The notes below the pieces were generated by a model, which did not search any database, was not told the origin of the DNA, and worked only from the letters and a program-made list of their open reading frames with translations. 64,000 nucleotides of DNA, taken from Microcoleus sp. FACHB-68 (GTDB lineage Bacteria > Cyanobacteriota > Cyanobacteriia > Cyanobacteriales > Oscillatoriaceae). Numbering within the stretch: the first letter of the stretch is position 1; each line of letters begins with the position of its first letter. The DNA is taken from contig NZ_JACJOT010000017.1 of NCBI RefSeq assembly GCF_014695715.1, positions 124,001-188,000 of the forward strand, read 5' to 3'. Shown here piece after piece: positions 7,887-16,592 of this stretch. The position numbers and the translations under genes are program-made.

Positions 7887-10049
7887 CTACAAAAACTCTC
7901 CTTCACACTTTGCGACTCGCCTCTCCCTGCCCAGCGCTGACAGCGGAGCACTCTTTTGAGGACGCCCTAAGCCATCAGTAAGCGCGTAGCTGGTAGCTAG
8001 GAGCCACAGCCAAAGCGCAGGATAACGCGGTTCTAGCCAAGGCTGAATCCGCCGGCTGAACTGTGGCACCCACCACCACAGCCAGCTATTGAGGGACTCA
8101 AGGGTAAAGCTTAGGTATGCACCTCCCCAGCGCAGCACATCTTTTAGGTTGACAAAATTAAGAATCCATAGTAAAAGAAATGGATTTTTCCAAGCGGCTT
8201 CTAGGGCGAGCCGGTTAAATGTCAGCCAATCTACTCGGTCTTTAATAAACCTCTCGGCTACAACTTCTTTTTGCTGGGCCAGAATTCCGAAAAAGGTATT
8301 TAAGATGGCGTTAATCTGCTGGGGTTGGATGAATTTACCCGTCGGCACCATCATGCCTTTAGAAAACAGCCAGGTTACGGAGACGTTGCTTTGATAGGCA
8401 CGAATTTGGTTCAAGTGACCGGCAGTAAGGAGATCGTGCTTGAGTGCAGTATCCAGCAGCTCAGTTAAGCGCGGCAAATTGCGAACCAAAGAACCAAAGC
8501 CGGTGAAGACAAGGGGAGATTGGAGAGAGGCGGCATCGCCAATCGCAATCAGCCGGTCAACGGCCACTTTGCGATCATTGCTGCCCATACTAAAATGACC
8601 GGGAATATAACCAAACGTCGCTTTTTTCCAAACCAGCTTGTCCATATCGCACCGGCGATACTCTGGCAGAATTGTGAAAAAGTCCTCGTACATCTCCAGC
8701 AAGGAACCGGGATTTGTGGCGTTTACTTGATGGTAGTGAAACAAGTAAACCGTCAGTTCCTCACCGGCAGCCGGAAATAACTCCCAAATCAGCTGCCGGC
8801 CTCGTGAGATATCCCCGTGAGTGTTCAGCACATCCCCATACTGGGAATCCCACACTCCCGGCTCAAATCCGCTATCAATCACTGCACCTACGGTTGGGCA
8901 AACACTGTCAAAGGTGCGCCCGCCATTGAGCTGCCAAGCAATGGGAGAAGCCGTTCCCATCGCATCCACCAGCAAACGACCCGTCGCCTGCCGTTCGCTG
9001 CCGGTGGGCAAATGCTTGGTTTGAACTGTAACTTGAGCCGGTTCCACATCCGCCCGGATAAACTCGGTTTCATCCCAAATCTCACCGCCGGCAGACTTAA
9101 GTTTTTCCCCACACAAGCGCAGCAGATGTTCAGCATCCAGCGCTACATTCAGCACCTTGGGGGTGTGCAGAACTGGCGATTTTGCGATGGGTGGGTTATT
9201 CGCATCAAAAAACTTGTGGAACCCATCTTTGTATTCCCGTGCGATTATACTTTCCACCTCAACCGGGGTAAACAAACCCAAGTCGATTAAGCTTTGAATC
9301 TCATTGCGGGAAATATTCCACTCCCGATTCATGCGCCCAAACGGCAGCCGTTCCAGTAGCAACACCCGGTAGCCTAGCTTCGCCATGACTGCCGCGTGGA
9401 TAATGCCCAAAGCGCCCCCCACATAGATTAGGTCATAAGTAGAGTTCGGAGAAGATCGCTCTCCTTCTCCGCCTCGTCCTCTCTCCCTCTGTTGCCCAGA
9501 GAACACAACCTGCCGGGGTTCTTGCGGATTCCGCACCCCCTCTCGCCAGCGTTGTTCCCACCAATAGACGCGCTTGAGGTCATATTCTCCGTTGGGGAAT
9601 TTCTGAAAGAATTTAACGGTTTGTGGGTAAGCCGGTGCAAGTGCTTCAAAGATAGACTGCTGCGACAGATCGACCGCCGGCGGTTCGGGATATTGATGGG
9701 GGAACTGCTGTCTTAGGCCGGCAGTCAGATGTTCCAACAGTTGGCTTTCTCGAACTACCGGCTTTTCCGCCCAGCGAAACACCTTCAAATACGTTGTTCG
9801 CTGCACCGACCAAACAAAGACGGACAGTTCCTCAGTTGGTGAGGGCATAGTTGAAGGGGTTTGAGAAATTTGACTCTCCCCCTCTGCAACTCGCCCCCTC
9901 TCTCCGCCTTGCTTCTGGGAAAACTGCACTCGGATGCCATCAGGGGTGAGCAGTTTCTCCCCAGTTCCTGGCTGAAAATCTTCTTGCAACCAGCGTCTTA
10001 CGGCATCTCTATCCGGGGTTGGAATTTCCAAGTAGAGGATTTCTTTCAT
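7887..10049 (-). CDS. CruA/CruP-type lycopene cyclase family flavoprotein
   Basis: 720 residues. A dinucleotide-binding motif (YVGGALGIIHAAVMAKLG) is followed by LLLERLPFGRMNREWNISR, typical of the CruA/CruP branch of FAD-dependent carotenoid enzymes. Further family blocks are VDAMGTASPIAWQLNGGRTF and GDAASLQSPLVFTGFG. CruA-type proteins are candidate lycopene cyclases; the paralogue CruP has no cyclase activity. The sequence looks more like CruA to me, without certainty. It carries three stretches with the composition of the local intergenic purine-rich repeats: about residues 51-66, 190-201 and the last 20 residues. The C-terminus is hydrophobic around 620-690. The ATG at 10049 is the start. 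Confidence 0.8.
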   Translation of the reverse strand: MKEILYLEIPTPDRDAVRRWLQEDFQPGTGEKLLTPDGIRVQFSQKQGGERGRVAEGESQISQTPSTMPSPTEELSVFVWSVQRTTYLKVFRWAEKPVVRESQLLEHLTAGLRQQFPHQYPEPPAVDLSQQSIFEALAPAYPQTVKFFQKFPNGEYDLKRVYWWEQRWREGVRNPQEPRQVVFSGQQRERGRGGEGERSSPNSTYDLIYVGGALGIIHAAVMAKLGYRVLLLERLPFGRMNREWNISRNEIQSLIDLGLFTPVEVESIIAREYKDGFHKFFDANNPPIAKSPVLHTPKVLNVALDAEHLLRLCGEKLKSAGGEIWDETEFIRADVEPAQVTVQTKHLPTGSERQATGRLLVDAMGTASPIAWQLNGGRTFDSVCPTVGAVIDSGFEPGVWDSQYGDVLNTHGDISRGRQLIWELFPAAGEELTVYLFHYHQVNATNPGSLLEMYEDFFTILPEYRRCDMDKLVWKKATFGYIPGHFSMGSNDRKVAVDRLIAIGDAASLQSPLVFTGFGSLVRNLPRLTELLDTALKHDLLTAGHLNQIRAYQSNVSVTWLFSKGMMVPTGKFIQPQQINAILNTFFGILAQQKEVVAERFIKDRVDWLTFNRLALEAAWKNPFLLLWILNFVNLKDVLRWGGAYLSFTLESLNSWLWWWVPQFSRRIQPWLEPRYPALWLWLLATSYALTDGLGRPQKSAPLSALGRERRVAKCEGEFL

Positions 10050-10202
10050 CTAGGGTGTATTAACTCCGATAAATAACCTAAAGACAGAGTAGACAAGGGT
10101 ACAAAGTGCGCTACACTTCCGGATACTGAATTAAAACAGCTTAAAAAAAGTTTACACAGTTCTCATAGTTTCTTAACCGAAAATAAATTGCTTTAACTTG
10201 CC

Positions 10203-10436
10203 ATGAATTATCCCATTCCCAGCAATCAACAAGAAATTGTGGCGATGCAAACCGAGCCGGTCGATGAAGAGTTGGTCGCGGCTGCCATCGCCGGCGTGAT
10301 TAAAATTACTCGATCTGAGGGTCGTTCCTTAGACCAATTAATGGCTGAAGTGCTAGCTGACGACAATCTCCTCGACAAGGTACAAAGACGCTGGCTTAGT
10401 GATGTGGTGGCTCAAGCTTGGGACTGTCTGACTTAA
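10203..10436 (+). CDS. Small conserved cyanobacterial protein
   Basis: 77 residues, soluble and acidic, predicted mostly helical (DEELVAAAIAGVIKI, then SLDQLMAEVL and VQRRWLSDVVAQAW). It resembles short hypothetical proteins common in cyanobacteria. No function is known to me. It is divergent from the CruA/CruP-like gene, with about 150 bp between them. Confidence 0.65.
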   Translation: MNYPIPSNQQEIVAMQTEPVDEELVAAAIAGVIKITRSEGRSLDQLMAEVLADDNLLDKVQRRWLSDVVAQAWDCLT

Positions 10437-10485
10437 GTGCTGAGTTCTGACGAATGAGGAATGAGTGGGGAAGAGAGTTTTGAGT

Positions 10486-10546
10486 GCCCCATGCCCCTAC
10501 CTTTAGGTTGGCGAAGCCTTGACCCATGCCCCATGCCCCATGCCCC
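10486..10546. repeat. GGGGCAT / CTTCGCCAACCTAAAGGTA composite repeat (inverted copy)
   Basis: Reverse-complement copy of an interspersed repeat made of ATGGGGC heptamers flanking a unique core that reads CTTCGCCAACCTAAAGGTA on the other strand. Two related copies lie at 49.75-49.89 kb and one at 57.0 kb. The heptamer part alone occurs inside priA. Confidence 0.85.
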
Positions 10547-10548
10547 TA

Positions 10549-10986
10549 TCACTTTTCCAGTAGCTTAAATATCCTGAGAATCAACAAACACAGGATGAAG
10601 CCAATTAATCCCAGCTGCCATAAGCCACAGCCGGCAGTAACACCCAAAGCCGCTGAAACCCAAATTGCAGCCGCTGAGGTTAAGCCACGAATTTTAAACT
10701 TTCCAGTTTCCTGCTGAGACTGGCTCACAATTTCCCCAGCCCCAAGAAAACCTATGCCGGTTGAAACTCCCTGCATCACCCGGCTGATAGTGTCGGAAAC
10801 ATCCTCTGCGGTTCCGAGTTGGAGAGGTACGATCACAAAAATTGCAGCCCCAAGGCTAACCAGCGTATGTGTTCTTAAACCCGCCGGTTTTCCCTTGAGT
10901 TGACGTTCCCAACCAATGCCGGCACCGAAAAGCATCGCAAGGCCGAGCCGGAAAATTATACCGATCCAGTCATTAGGGGCTAGCAC
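10549..10986 (-). CDS. MgtC/SapB family membrane protein
   Basis: 145 residues with four hydrophobic segments. The MgtC signature is clear: GAGIGWERQLKGKPAGLRTHTL (quoted in parts: GAGIGWERQ, KPAGLRTHTL), then VSLGAAIFV and GIGFLGAGEI. MgtC proteins sit in the cytoplasmic membrane and are linked to magnesium limitation and to inhibition of ATP synthase. The soluble C-terminal domain of the longer MgtC proteins is absent, as is common for the short SapB-like form. The ATG at 10986 is the start. Confidence 0.88.
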   Translation of the reverse strand: MLAPNDWIGIIFRLGLAMLFGAGIGWERQLKGKPAGLRTHTLVSLGAAIFVIVPLQLGTAEDVSDTISRVMQGVSTGIGFLGAGEIVSQSQQETGKFKIRGLTSAAAIWVSAALGVTAGCGLWQLGLIGFILCLLILRIFKLLEK

Positions 10987-11100
10987 GGTGCAAACTAAAC
11001 CTGTGAAGAAGAACTGATAGCGGCATCGGTTGAGTTTATGGCAATTGTTGGTGCAATTGCTGTAAATCGTCTGAAATGGTAAACCATTGAGCGCTTAAAA

Positions 11101-12207
11101 TTATTGGAGTTCGACTTCTCGCTTCACATCAATTAATACGCGATCACCCCGCATCAACTGATATTCGCCACGCCAAACGCCTGGAATTAGCGGGCGCTCT
11201 TTATTATTGCGTTTGCCGGCATAGTTCATCCACACCCGATTTGATTCATTAACCTCTCGTTTGTCGTCCACAATGGTTTTACCATCAGGAGCAAATATCC
11301 GGACTTGCTGAGTATCTCCTTTGAGGACGCCATAGGCTTGCACCCAAAATAATAAGGCAGGACTATCTTGTGGGAAGGTTGTCTCAGTAAAGCGTCCTTC
11401 CCACAGCTCATTCATTTTGGGCGGTTGAGTGGAAAAGCCGGCACGAATCAGGCCGGTGGGTGTGTAAGTAATGGGTTGATCCCAGATTGGGCGAGGCTTG
11501 ATTTTGCAGCCGGTTTCATCGGTTGGCCCAACAAATGGGTCTACAACTTTACCTTGGTAACGAACACTGAGGTGTACGTGGGGGAAGGAAGCTAAGCCTG
11601 ATGAGCCGATCATGCCCAATACAGCGCCTTTTTCAACCTCACTTCCCGGCTGGGCAACCACGCTACCATTGCGGAGGTGGCAGTATTGAGTTTGCCAACC
11701 GTTAGCGTGTTCAATTACCACACCATTGCCACACTCTTTGCCTTCTACGGCGTCTTTGGTCGTCTGATCTTCAACTCGCCGGTCGGCTTCTCCATCGCGT
11801 ACCCGCAGCACTTTACCGGCTGCTGAGGCTTTGACGGCAACACCGGCAGCCATCGTCTTTTCGTCGGGAATGGCAAAGTCTGTGCCATTGTGTTCGTCAT
11901 AGGTTAAGCGACCGCAATTAAAATCAACGGCTTCTGGGCCTGGATCGCGGTCTAGATGGTGCATGATAAAGCAATCTTTGCCCAGCTTGCAGTCAATAGG
12001 GATACCTAATTGGAAATCGCTATTCGATTGGGCAATCGTGGGTGCTGAGGTGGCTGCCGGTTTGGCATTTGATTGCGCGATAGTGGGTGTTGAGGTAGCT
12101 GCCGGTTTGGCAATTGTAGTTGACTGTTGACCGAGGCAGCTGGGCAGACTAGCCAGCGCAACGGTGAGAAGGAAGATAAAAAAATGTTTTTTGGATACTG
12201 AAATCAT
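11101..12207 (-). CDS. M23 family peptidase-like lipoprotein
   Basis: 368 residues. The N-terminal signal peptide ends in a lipobox (ASLPSC), so it is a predicted lipoprotein. A linker follows with two near-identical copies of KPAATSxPTIAQSN (about residues 33-61). The peptidase M23 core has HNGTDFAIPD, GNGVVIEHANGWQTQYCHL and FPHVHLSV, giving the expected metal and catalytic H...D, H and HxH residues. M23 enzymes cut peptidoglycan cross-bridges. The C-terminal 110 residues form an extra beta-rich domain of unknown role. It is divergent from the PAP2 gene. Confidence 0.85.
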   Translation of the reverse strand: MISVSKKHFFIFLLTVALASLPSCLGQQSTTIAKPAATSTPTIAQSNAKPAATSAPTIAQSNSDFQLGIPIDCKLGKDCFIMHHLDRDPGPEAVDFNCGRLTYDEHNGTDFAIPDEKTMAAGVAVKASAAGKVLRVRDGEADRRVEDQTTKDAVEGKECGNGVVIEHANGWQTQYCHLRNGSVVAQPGSEVEKGAVLGMIGSSGLASFPHVHLSVRYQGKVVDPFVGPTDETGCKIKPRPIWDQPITYTPTGLIRAGFSTQPPKMNELWEGRFTETTFPQDSPALLFWVQAYGVLKGDTQQVRIFAPDGKTIVDDKREVNESNRVWMNYAGKRNNKERPLIPGVWRGEYQLMRGDRVLIDVKREVELQ

Positions 12208-12472
12208 TGTCGCTATGACCGTTTGGGTAGGAAGCTTTGACGAAGGTTGTTGAAGCAGGTTTCGTTTAAGCCAAGATTGAAGCGTCTGCCGGTGTGGTCA
12301 ATCTGCTAAGGTTTTCGGCAGGATAAATAAAAGAGATTACCACTTTCGGTCAGCTAAACGCCCACTGCCGCAATGCGGATACAGAAGGCTGGCTAAGCGC
12401 CGGTGTTATCGAAGTTTGGGCTAATTCGCTGTAGACGATCCACCCCTGTGCTCACCCTAGCTACTACAGATC

Positions 12473-13162
12473 ATGCGCTATAAGCTTTTATCATTGCTCT
12501 CGACAATTCGGATTGTGGGACTGCTAGTTGCCGCCTTTGCGATGTGGGGTTTTGTCCAGATCGCCGATGAAGTGCTCGATAAAGAAACCCAAGCCATTGA
12601 CACGGCAATTTTACTCGCTCTGAAGCGCTCCCACACTCCGCTGCTCGACCAGTTGATGCTGGGTGTGACGTTTTTGGGGGAACCGACTTTTTTGCTGGTA
12701 ATCTGTCTTTGCTTAGGAGTTTTGTTGCTATTCGTCAAGCGCCAGACAGAAGCCACAACTTTAGCGATTGGGGCTGCCGGCGCAGTTGGCTTAAATTATT
12801 TGCTTAAGGTTCTATTTTCCCGTGATAGGCCGGCTTTGTGGGATCGCGTGATTGATGTGGGTCAATATAGTTTTCCTAGCGGTCATGCAATGGTTTCAAT
12901 GGTGATTTACGGTTTGATTGGGTTTTTGTTGGCGAATCGCTTTCCCAGGTGGCGTTGGTTGATTGTGACGTTAACCATTGGGTTAATTACGGCGATTGGG
13001 TTAAGCCGGCTTTATCTAGGCGTTCACTGGCCAACTGACGTGATTGCGGGATATTCAGCCGGCTTGGTGTGGCTGCTGACTTGTATTCTCAGCTTAGAAG
13101 TTTGGAGTTTTTATCGTTCTGCTGCCGGTGAAGATGAGGATCAATCTCTTAATCCAAATTAA
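12473..13162 (+). CDS. PAP2 family phosphatase
   Basis: 229 residues, with about five to six membrane segments. All three acid-phosphatase motifs are present: KVLFSRDRP, SFPSGHA and SRLYLGVHWPTDVIAGY. Such enzymes dephosphorylate lipid phosphates such as undecaprenyl pyrophosphate or phosphatidate; which one is not readable here. It starts at ATG 12473 and is followed by a rho-independent terminator. Confidence 0.92.
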   Translation: MRYKLLSLLSTIRIVGLLVAAFAMWGFVQIADEVLDKETQAIDTAILLALKRSHTPLLDQLMLGVTFLGEPTFLLVICLCLGVLLLFVKRQTEATTLAIGAAGAVGLNYLLKVLFSRDRPALWDRVIDVGQYSFPSGHAMVSMVIYGLIGFLLANRFPRWRWLIVTLTIGLITAIGLSRLYLGVHWPTDVIAGYSAGLVWLLTCILSLEVWSFYRSAAGEDEDQSLNPN

Positions 13163-13243
13163 AAGACTTTTGTCAAGTTTCTGAGGGAGTAATCTTTAAT
13201 CTCTCGCTCTCGCTAAGCCTCATTCTCTGGTTCATTAACTTTC

Positions 13244-13279
13244 AGGAAACCTTTATATGGTAAGGGTTTCCTGTTTTTT
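13244..13279 (+). terminator. Rho-independent terminator after PAP2
   Basis: Stem AGGAAACC / GGGTTTCCT with a 12-nt loop, followed by G and six T. Confidence 0.85.
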
Positions 13280-13421
13280 ATGAAAATGTTAAGAATTTCT
13301 TATATTTAGATAGTCTCAAAAAAAAACAGTAACGTTCGTAACAAATTTATAAGTCTTCATGACTTTTTCATATTTAACCGTTAACTTAATAATAGATAGT
13401 CAGCTTGGTGAGGAAGAAGTT

Positions 13422-13724
13422 ATGGTTGCGGTACAAATCAGGATGGATGAAGATTTAGACCAGGAAGAAGCGATTAAATATCGCTCTGGCCAAAAGGTTG
13501 AGCTAAAGCAGCGTCCTGGTGTTGTCCATACAATTGCTGAGTATGATCCGATGATGGTGCCGCCCATCTGGTTAGAAAATGACCCTCAGCCCAGATATCC
13601 TGAAGAATTAAGATTAGTTCGTCATTCTCCTGTAAGCGTCGGTTCGGTGCAGCTACCAGGAGGTTGCAAGGTTCGGTATTTAGATGTGCAAGGGCGTGTG
13701 CGGGTGATCAGCAAAACCTGCTGA
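13422..13724 (+). CDS. Hypothetical cyanobacterial protein
   Basis: 100 residues from the ATG at 13422, chosen because GAGGAAG lies just upstream; the frame is open further upstream but has no such signal. It is small, soluble and charged, with a beta-rich C-terminal part (VGSVQLPGGCKVRYLDVQGRVRV, quoted in parts: SVQLPGGCKVRYLD, GRVRV). I do not recognise the family. It is followed by a strong terminator and then by the island boundary. Confidence 0.65.
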   Translation: MVAVQIRMDEDLDQEEAIKYRSGQKVELKQRPGVVHTIAEYDPMMVPPIWLENDPQPRYPEELRLVRHSPVSVGSVQLPGGCKVRYLDVQGRVRVISKTC

Positions 13725-13788
13725 TAAATTAAGTATTTTTGCTGGCTATCGGTGCCGTGCGTGAACCAAGCCGACGGCACTCATTATT

Positions 13789-13829
13789 AAACCGCAGATA
13801 AACGGATAGTACGTTTATCTGCGGTTTTT
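13789..13829. terminator. Strong bidirectional terminator
   Basis: Perfect 15-bp inverted repeat AAACCGCAGATAAAC / GTTTATCTGCGGTTT with a 9-nt loop, a T run on the plus strand and an A run on the left. It separates the 13.4-kb gene from the accessory island. Confidence 0.88.
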
Positions 13830-13855
13830 GCTTTGGAATGTTGTTAAAGGGTGTG

Positions 13856-13972
13856 ATACCAAATCCGGTTAGGGTTAGCGACCCAAAAATCGGGTGCGAC
13901 AGACACACCTGCCCGAATTGCCGACTGTGTTTCACTCCCAAAAAAAGAGTTACAGTTAACCGGATTGGGTAT
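13856..13972. mobile_element. MITE-like inverted-repeat element
   Basis: A 117-bp segment bounded by 16-bp inverted repeats: ATACCAAATCCGGTTA at 13856-13871 and TAACCGGATTGGGTAT at 13957-13972, with one mismatch between arms. There is no coding capacity inside. Short ATACCAA-ended elements are common non-autonomous elements in cyanobacteria. It sits 25 bp beyond the alcohol dehydrogenase stop, at the left edge of the island. No clear target duplication can be seen. Confidence 0.6.
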
Positions 13973-13996
13973 TACTCCTTCGAGGTTCCACCTCGG

Positions 13997-15058
13997 TTAT
14001 TCAGATTTAAGAGATGCCATATCGATACAGAAGCGGTACTTCACATCGGACTTGAGCAGTCGCTCGTAGGCTTCGTTGACCTTCTGGATGGGGATAACTT
14101 CTACATCGGCAGTGATGTTATGTTCGCCGCAGAAGTCGAGCATTTCCTGGGTTTCCGCGATGCCGCCAATGCTAGAGCCGGAGAGACTGCGGCGACCCAT
14201 AATCAGGCTGAATGCCGCGACCTCCAGGGGCTTCTCAGGTGCTCCGACAAGGGTGATGTTGCCGTCGCGGCGGAGCAGGTTGAGATAAGCGTTGATGTCG
14301 TGCTTGGCGGAGACGGTATCGAGGATGAAATCGAAACTGCCAGCGTGCTGCTGCATCTCGTCGGCATTGCGGGAGACGACCACTTCATCGGCACCGAGGC
14401 GGAGTGCATCTTCCTTCTTATCGGGCGAAGTGGTGAAGACGACGACGTGTGCCCCGAACGCACGAGCGAACTTCACGCCCATGTGCCCCAGCCCGCCGAG
14501 ACCGACAACGCCAACTTTTTTACCCTTAGTAACACCCCAGTGGCGCAGGGGTGAGTAGGTGGTGATGCCGGCGCAGAGGAGCGGCGCAACCCCGGCAAGG
14601 TCAAGGTTATCTGGAACGCGCAGAACGAAGCGTTCATCGACGACGACGCTATCAGAGTAGCCACCATAGGTGACTGGAGCAGTCTTGTGCTTGTCTGGGG
14701 AGTTGTAGGTGAGGGTCGGGTTTGGGCAGAACTGCTCAAGACCAGTTTTGCAATGCGGGCAAGTACCGTCCGAATCTACAAGGCAGCCGACCCCGGCTAG
14801 GTCGCCGGGCTTATACTTGGTAACTGCCGAGCCGACCTTGGTGACACGGCCCACGATCTCATGACCGGGAACGATCGGGTAGGTAGTAGACATGAAGTCG
14901 CTCCACTCATTACGCACCGAATGGACATCGGAGTGACAGATGCCACAGAAGAGGATTTCGATTTGAACGTCGTGTTCGGTTGGATCGCGCCGTGCGATCG
15001 TGTCGGAAGCGAGCGGTGATGTTGCACTGGCTGCGGAATAAGCTTTGGCGTTGTACAT
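13997..15058 (-). CDS. Zinc-dependent alcohol dehydrogenase / aldehyde reductase (YahK/CAD type)
   Basis: 353 residues, full length. The catalytic zinc site is present (CGICHSDVH, PGHEIVG), as are the structural-zinc cysteines (CPHCKTGLEQFC) and the cofactor fold motif GLGGLGHMG. The type is the cinnamyl-alcohol-dehydrogenase-like NAD(P)H aldehyde reductase group. Its base composition is unlike the backbone: few CCGG words and many CGCC/GCGG words. It lies on the minus strand at the left end of the island, downstream of the SDR gene and a cupin remnant. The neighbours suggest a role in aldehyde reduction under the AraC regulator; that is inference. Confidence 0.93.
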   Translation of the reverse strand: MYNAKAYSAASATSPLASDTIARRDPTEHDVQIEILFCGICHSDVHSVRNEWSDFMSTTYPIVPGHEIVGRVTKVGSAVTKYKPGDLAGVGCLVDSDGTCPHCKTGLEQFCPNPTLTYNSPDKHKTAPVTYGGYSDSVVVDERFVLRVPDNLDLAGVAPLLCAGITTYSPLRHWGVTKGKKVGVVGLGGLGHMGVKFARAFGAHVVVFTTSPDKKEDALRLGADEVVVSRNADEMQQHAGSFDFILDTVSAKHDINAYLNLLRRDGNITLVGAPEKPLEVAAFSLIMGRRSLSGSSIGGIAETQEMLDFCGEHNITADVEVIPIQKVNEAYERLLKSDVKYRFCIDMASLKSE

Positions 15059-15097
15059 AATATTGATGCTCCAATCTGGAAGATAAGCTGGTTTACT

Positions 15098-15214
15098 TCT
15101 ACTCGGTCTTGAATCTGTCCTGGTATTGTTCGTCGCTGACTTTTTCCAGCCAGTCCACGGGTTTGCCGTCGAGTACCTCCTGAGTAGCGATATGAGTCAT
15201 CGCCGTTGGCGGTG
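15098..15214 (-). pseudogene. C-terminal remnant of a cupin gene
   Basis: In the gap between the SDR and alcohol dehydrogenase genes the minus strand encodes about 35 residues, including [25 protein letters not shown] and a stop. They match the end of the cupin domain of the gene at 23363-24307, which has [19 protein letters not shown] followed by MEQVSDEQY. The rest of the domain is missing. An N-terminal piece of a similar cupin is found at 24.4 kb, next to the other AraC copy. Confidence 0.75.
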
Positions 15215-15283
15215 AAGGTGACGATGGCGACTATGCTTTGTTGTCGTGCGTTTAGGGTTCGATCGGGTTGGCGACGAACATCA

Positions 15284-16054
15284 CTACACCGTTTGACCGC
15301 CATCGACGACCAGGGCGTGCCCAACAGCGAAGGAGGACGCATCCGAACACAGCCAGACGACGGCATTGGCGATCTCTTCGGGCTGACCCATCCTGCCAAT
15401 TGGTTCCTGCGAGATCACTCGCTCTCGTCCTTCGGAAGTGCCGCCGCTGAAGCGATCCATCATCGGGGTGTCGATGATTCCGGGACACACAGCGTTGATG
15501 CGAATGTTCTGCGCGGCGTAGTCGAGTGCCGCCGCCTTGGTCAGTCCGACCACGCCGTGCTTTGCAGCCACGTAAGCAGCTTGACCTTTGAAGCCTTTGA
15601 CTCCAGCACCTGAAGAGGTATTCACGATCGCGCCGCTGCCTTGCTTGAGCATCAGCGGGATTTCGTGCTTCAGGCACAGGAACACGCCCCGCAGGTTGAT
15701 GTTGACGATGCGGTCCCACTCCTCCTCTGTAAGGTCGGCTGTCGCCGCTATCTTCTGTTCCACGCCGGCGTTGTTGAAGGCAAAGTCCAGTCGCCCGAAG
15801 CTCTCAATGGTCTTATCCAGGGCTGCCTTCACGTCCTCGTCCCGCGTCACGTCACACCTGACGGCGAGCGCCCGCCCGCCGAGTTCCTCGATCATGCGGG
15901 CCGTTTCCTGATTGCCCTGTTCTGAGATGTCAGCGACCACCACATGAGCGTCGTCGCGTGCAAACGCTAGCGCTGTAGCTCGACCAATGCCGTTTGCTGC
16001 TCCGGTCACAAACGCAACTTTTCCTGTGTAGTTTTCATTCTTTTTCATCGTCAT
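15284..16054 (-). CDS. SDR family NAD(P)-dependent oxidoreductase
   Basis: 256 residues from the ATG at 16054, chosen because AAGGAA lies upstream and family sequence starts there. Classical SDR features are present: cofactor motif TGAANGIG, NNAG, catalytic Ser in the SSGAG segment, the YVAAK active site, and the C-terminal VDGGQTV. It oxidises or reduces alcohol/carbonyl groups; the substrate is unknown. It is the first gene leftward from the divergent AraC promoter region, so it is probably controlled by that regulator. Its composition is GC-rich and unlike the host backbone. Confidence 0.92.
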   Translation of the reverse strand: MTMKKNENYTGKVAFVTGAANGIGRATALAFARDDAHVVVADISEQGNQETARMIEELGGRALAVRCDVTRDEDVKAALDKTIESFGRLDFAFNNAGVEQKIAATADLTEEEWDRIVNINLRGVFLCLKHEIPLMLKQGSGAIVNTSSGAGVKGFKGQAAYVAAKHGVVGLTKAAALDYAAQNIRINAVCPGIIDTPMMDRFSGGTSEGRERVISQEPIGRMGQPEEIANAVVWLCSDASSFAVGHALVVDGGQTV

Positions 16055-16080
16055 TATTTTTTCCTTATGAATAGGGATGG

Positions 16081-16592
16081 ATTTTTTAACAAGCAAGGTT
16101 AGCTTTGATGGCATTTTGGTTGTCAGTTGGCGAGTCTTTTGCCCAATCAAACCTGAGTTTTCTTTTGTATAAAAGTCTAGACGTTTGTAATTCGCCGGAA
16201 TCACTTTTCATTGCTTTAGCCTCATTCTAAGGATTCTTAACGGCAAGCAATAGGACGATCGTCTAAGATTGTTGTACAATCCTGCAAACTTAGAAATTAA
16301 CGCTGCCAAAACGAGTGAAACGTCCGCTATGGAGTTAATGAACGACCAGCCGGCAAAGCGCGAGGCAGACAGAGCGCAAGCCCACAGAGACGAACTGACT
16401 CAGCGGATTGCCCAGGCGATTCGTCAGGATGGGACGATTGAGCCGCTCAAAGGATTGCACTTCTACCGCTCCTCCTCACCTTCGGAATGCGTTCATAGTG
16501 TCTCTATCCCTGCCTTTTGTGTGATTGCTCAAGGCAGCAAAGAAGTCCTTCTAGGCAGCGATCGCTATCAGTACGACCCGATGCATTATCTG
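16081..16592. repeat. Direct repeat copy A (about 512 bp)
   Basis: Matches 24509-25020. It comprises the whole intergenic segment between SDR and AraC plus the first part of the AraC gene. The non-coding half differs at a single base as far as I can see. The coding half differs at roughly fifteen or more positions. Similarity stops near 16592, where SufU-like sequence begins on the other strand. Confidence 0.92.
16252..16288. promoter_or_regulatory. Candidate AraC operator, copy A
   Basis: Contains the perfect palindrome GACGATCGTC, the inverted repeat ATTGT-TGT-ACAAT, and the words AGGACGAT and ACAATCCTGCAAA. Both words recur at 24680-24716 and upstream of the xdhC-like gene at 18782-18826. 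It lies 40-80 bp upstream of the AraC start. Confidence 0.5.

Noticed and set aside
10549-10717. Plus-strand frame opposite mgtC
   Set aside because: It lies fully antisense to the clear MgtC gene.
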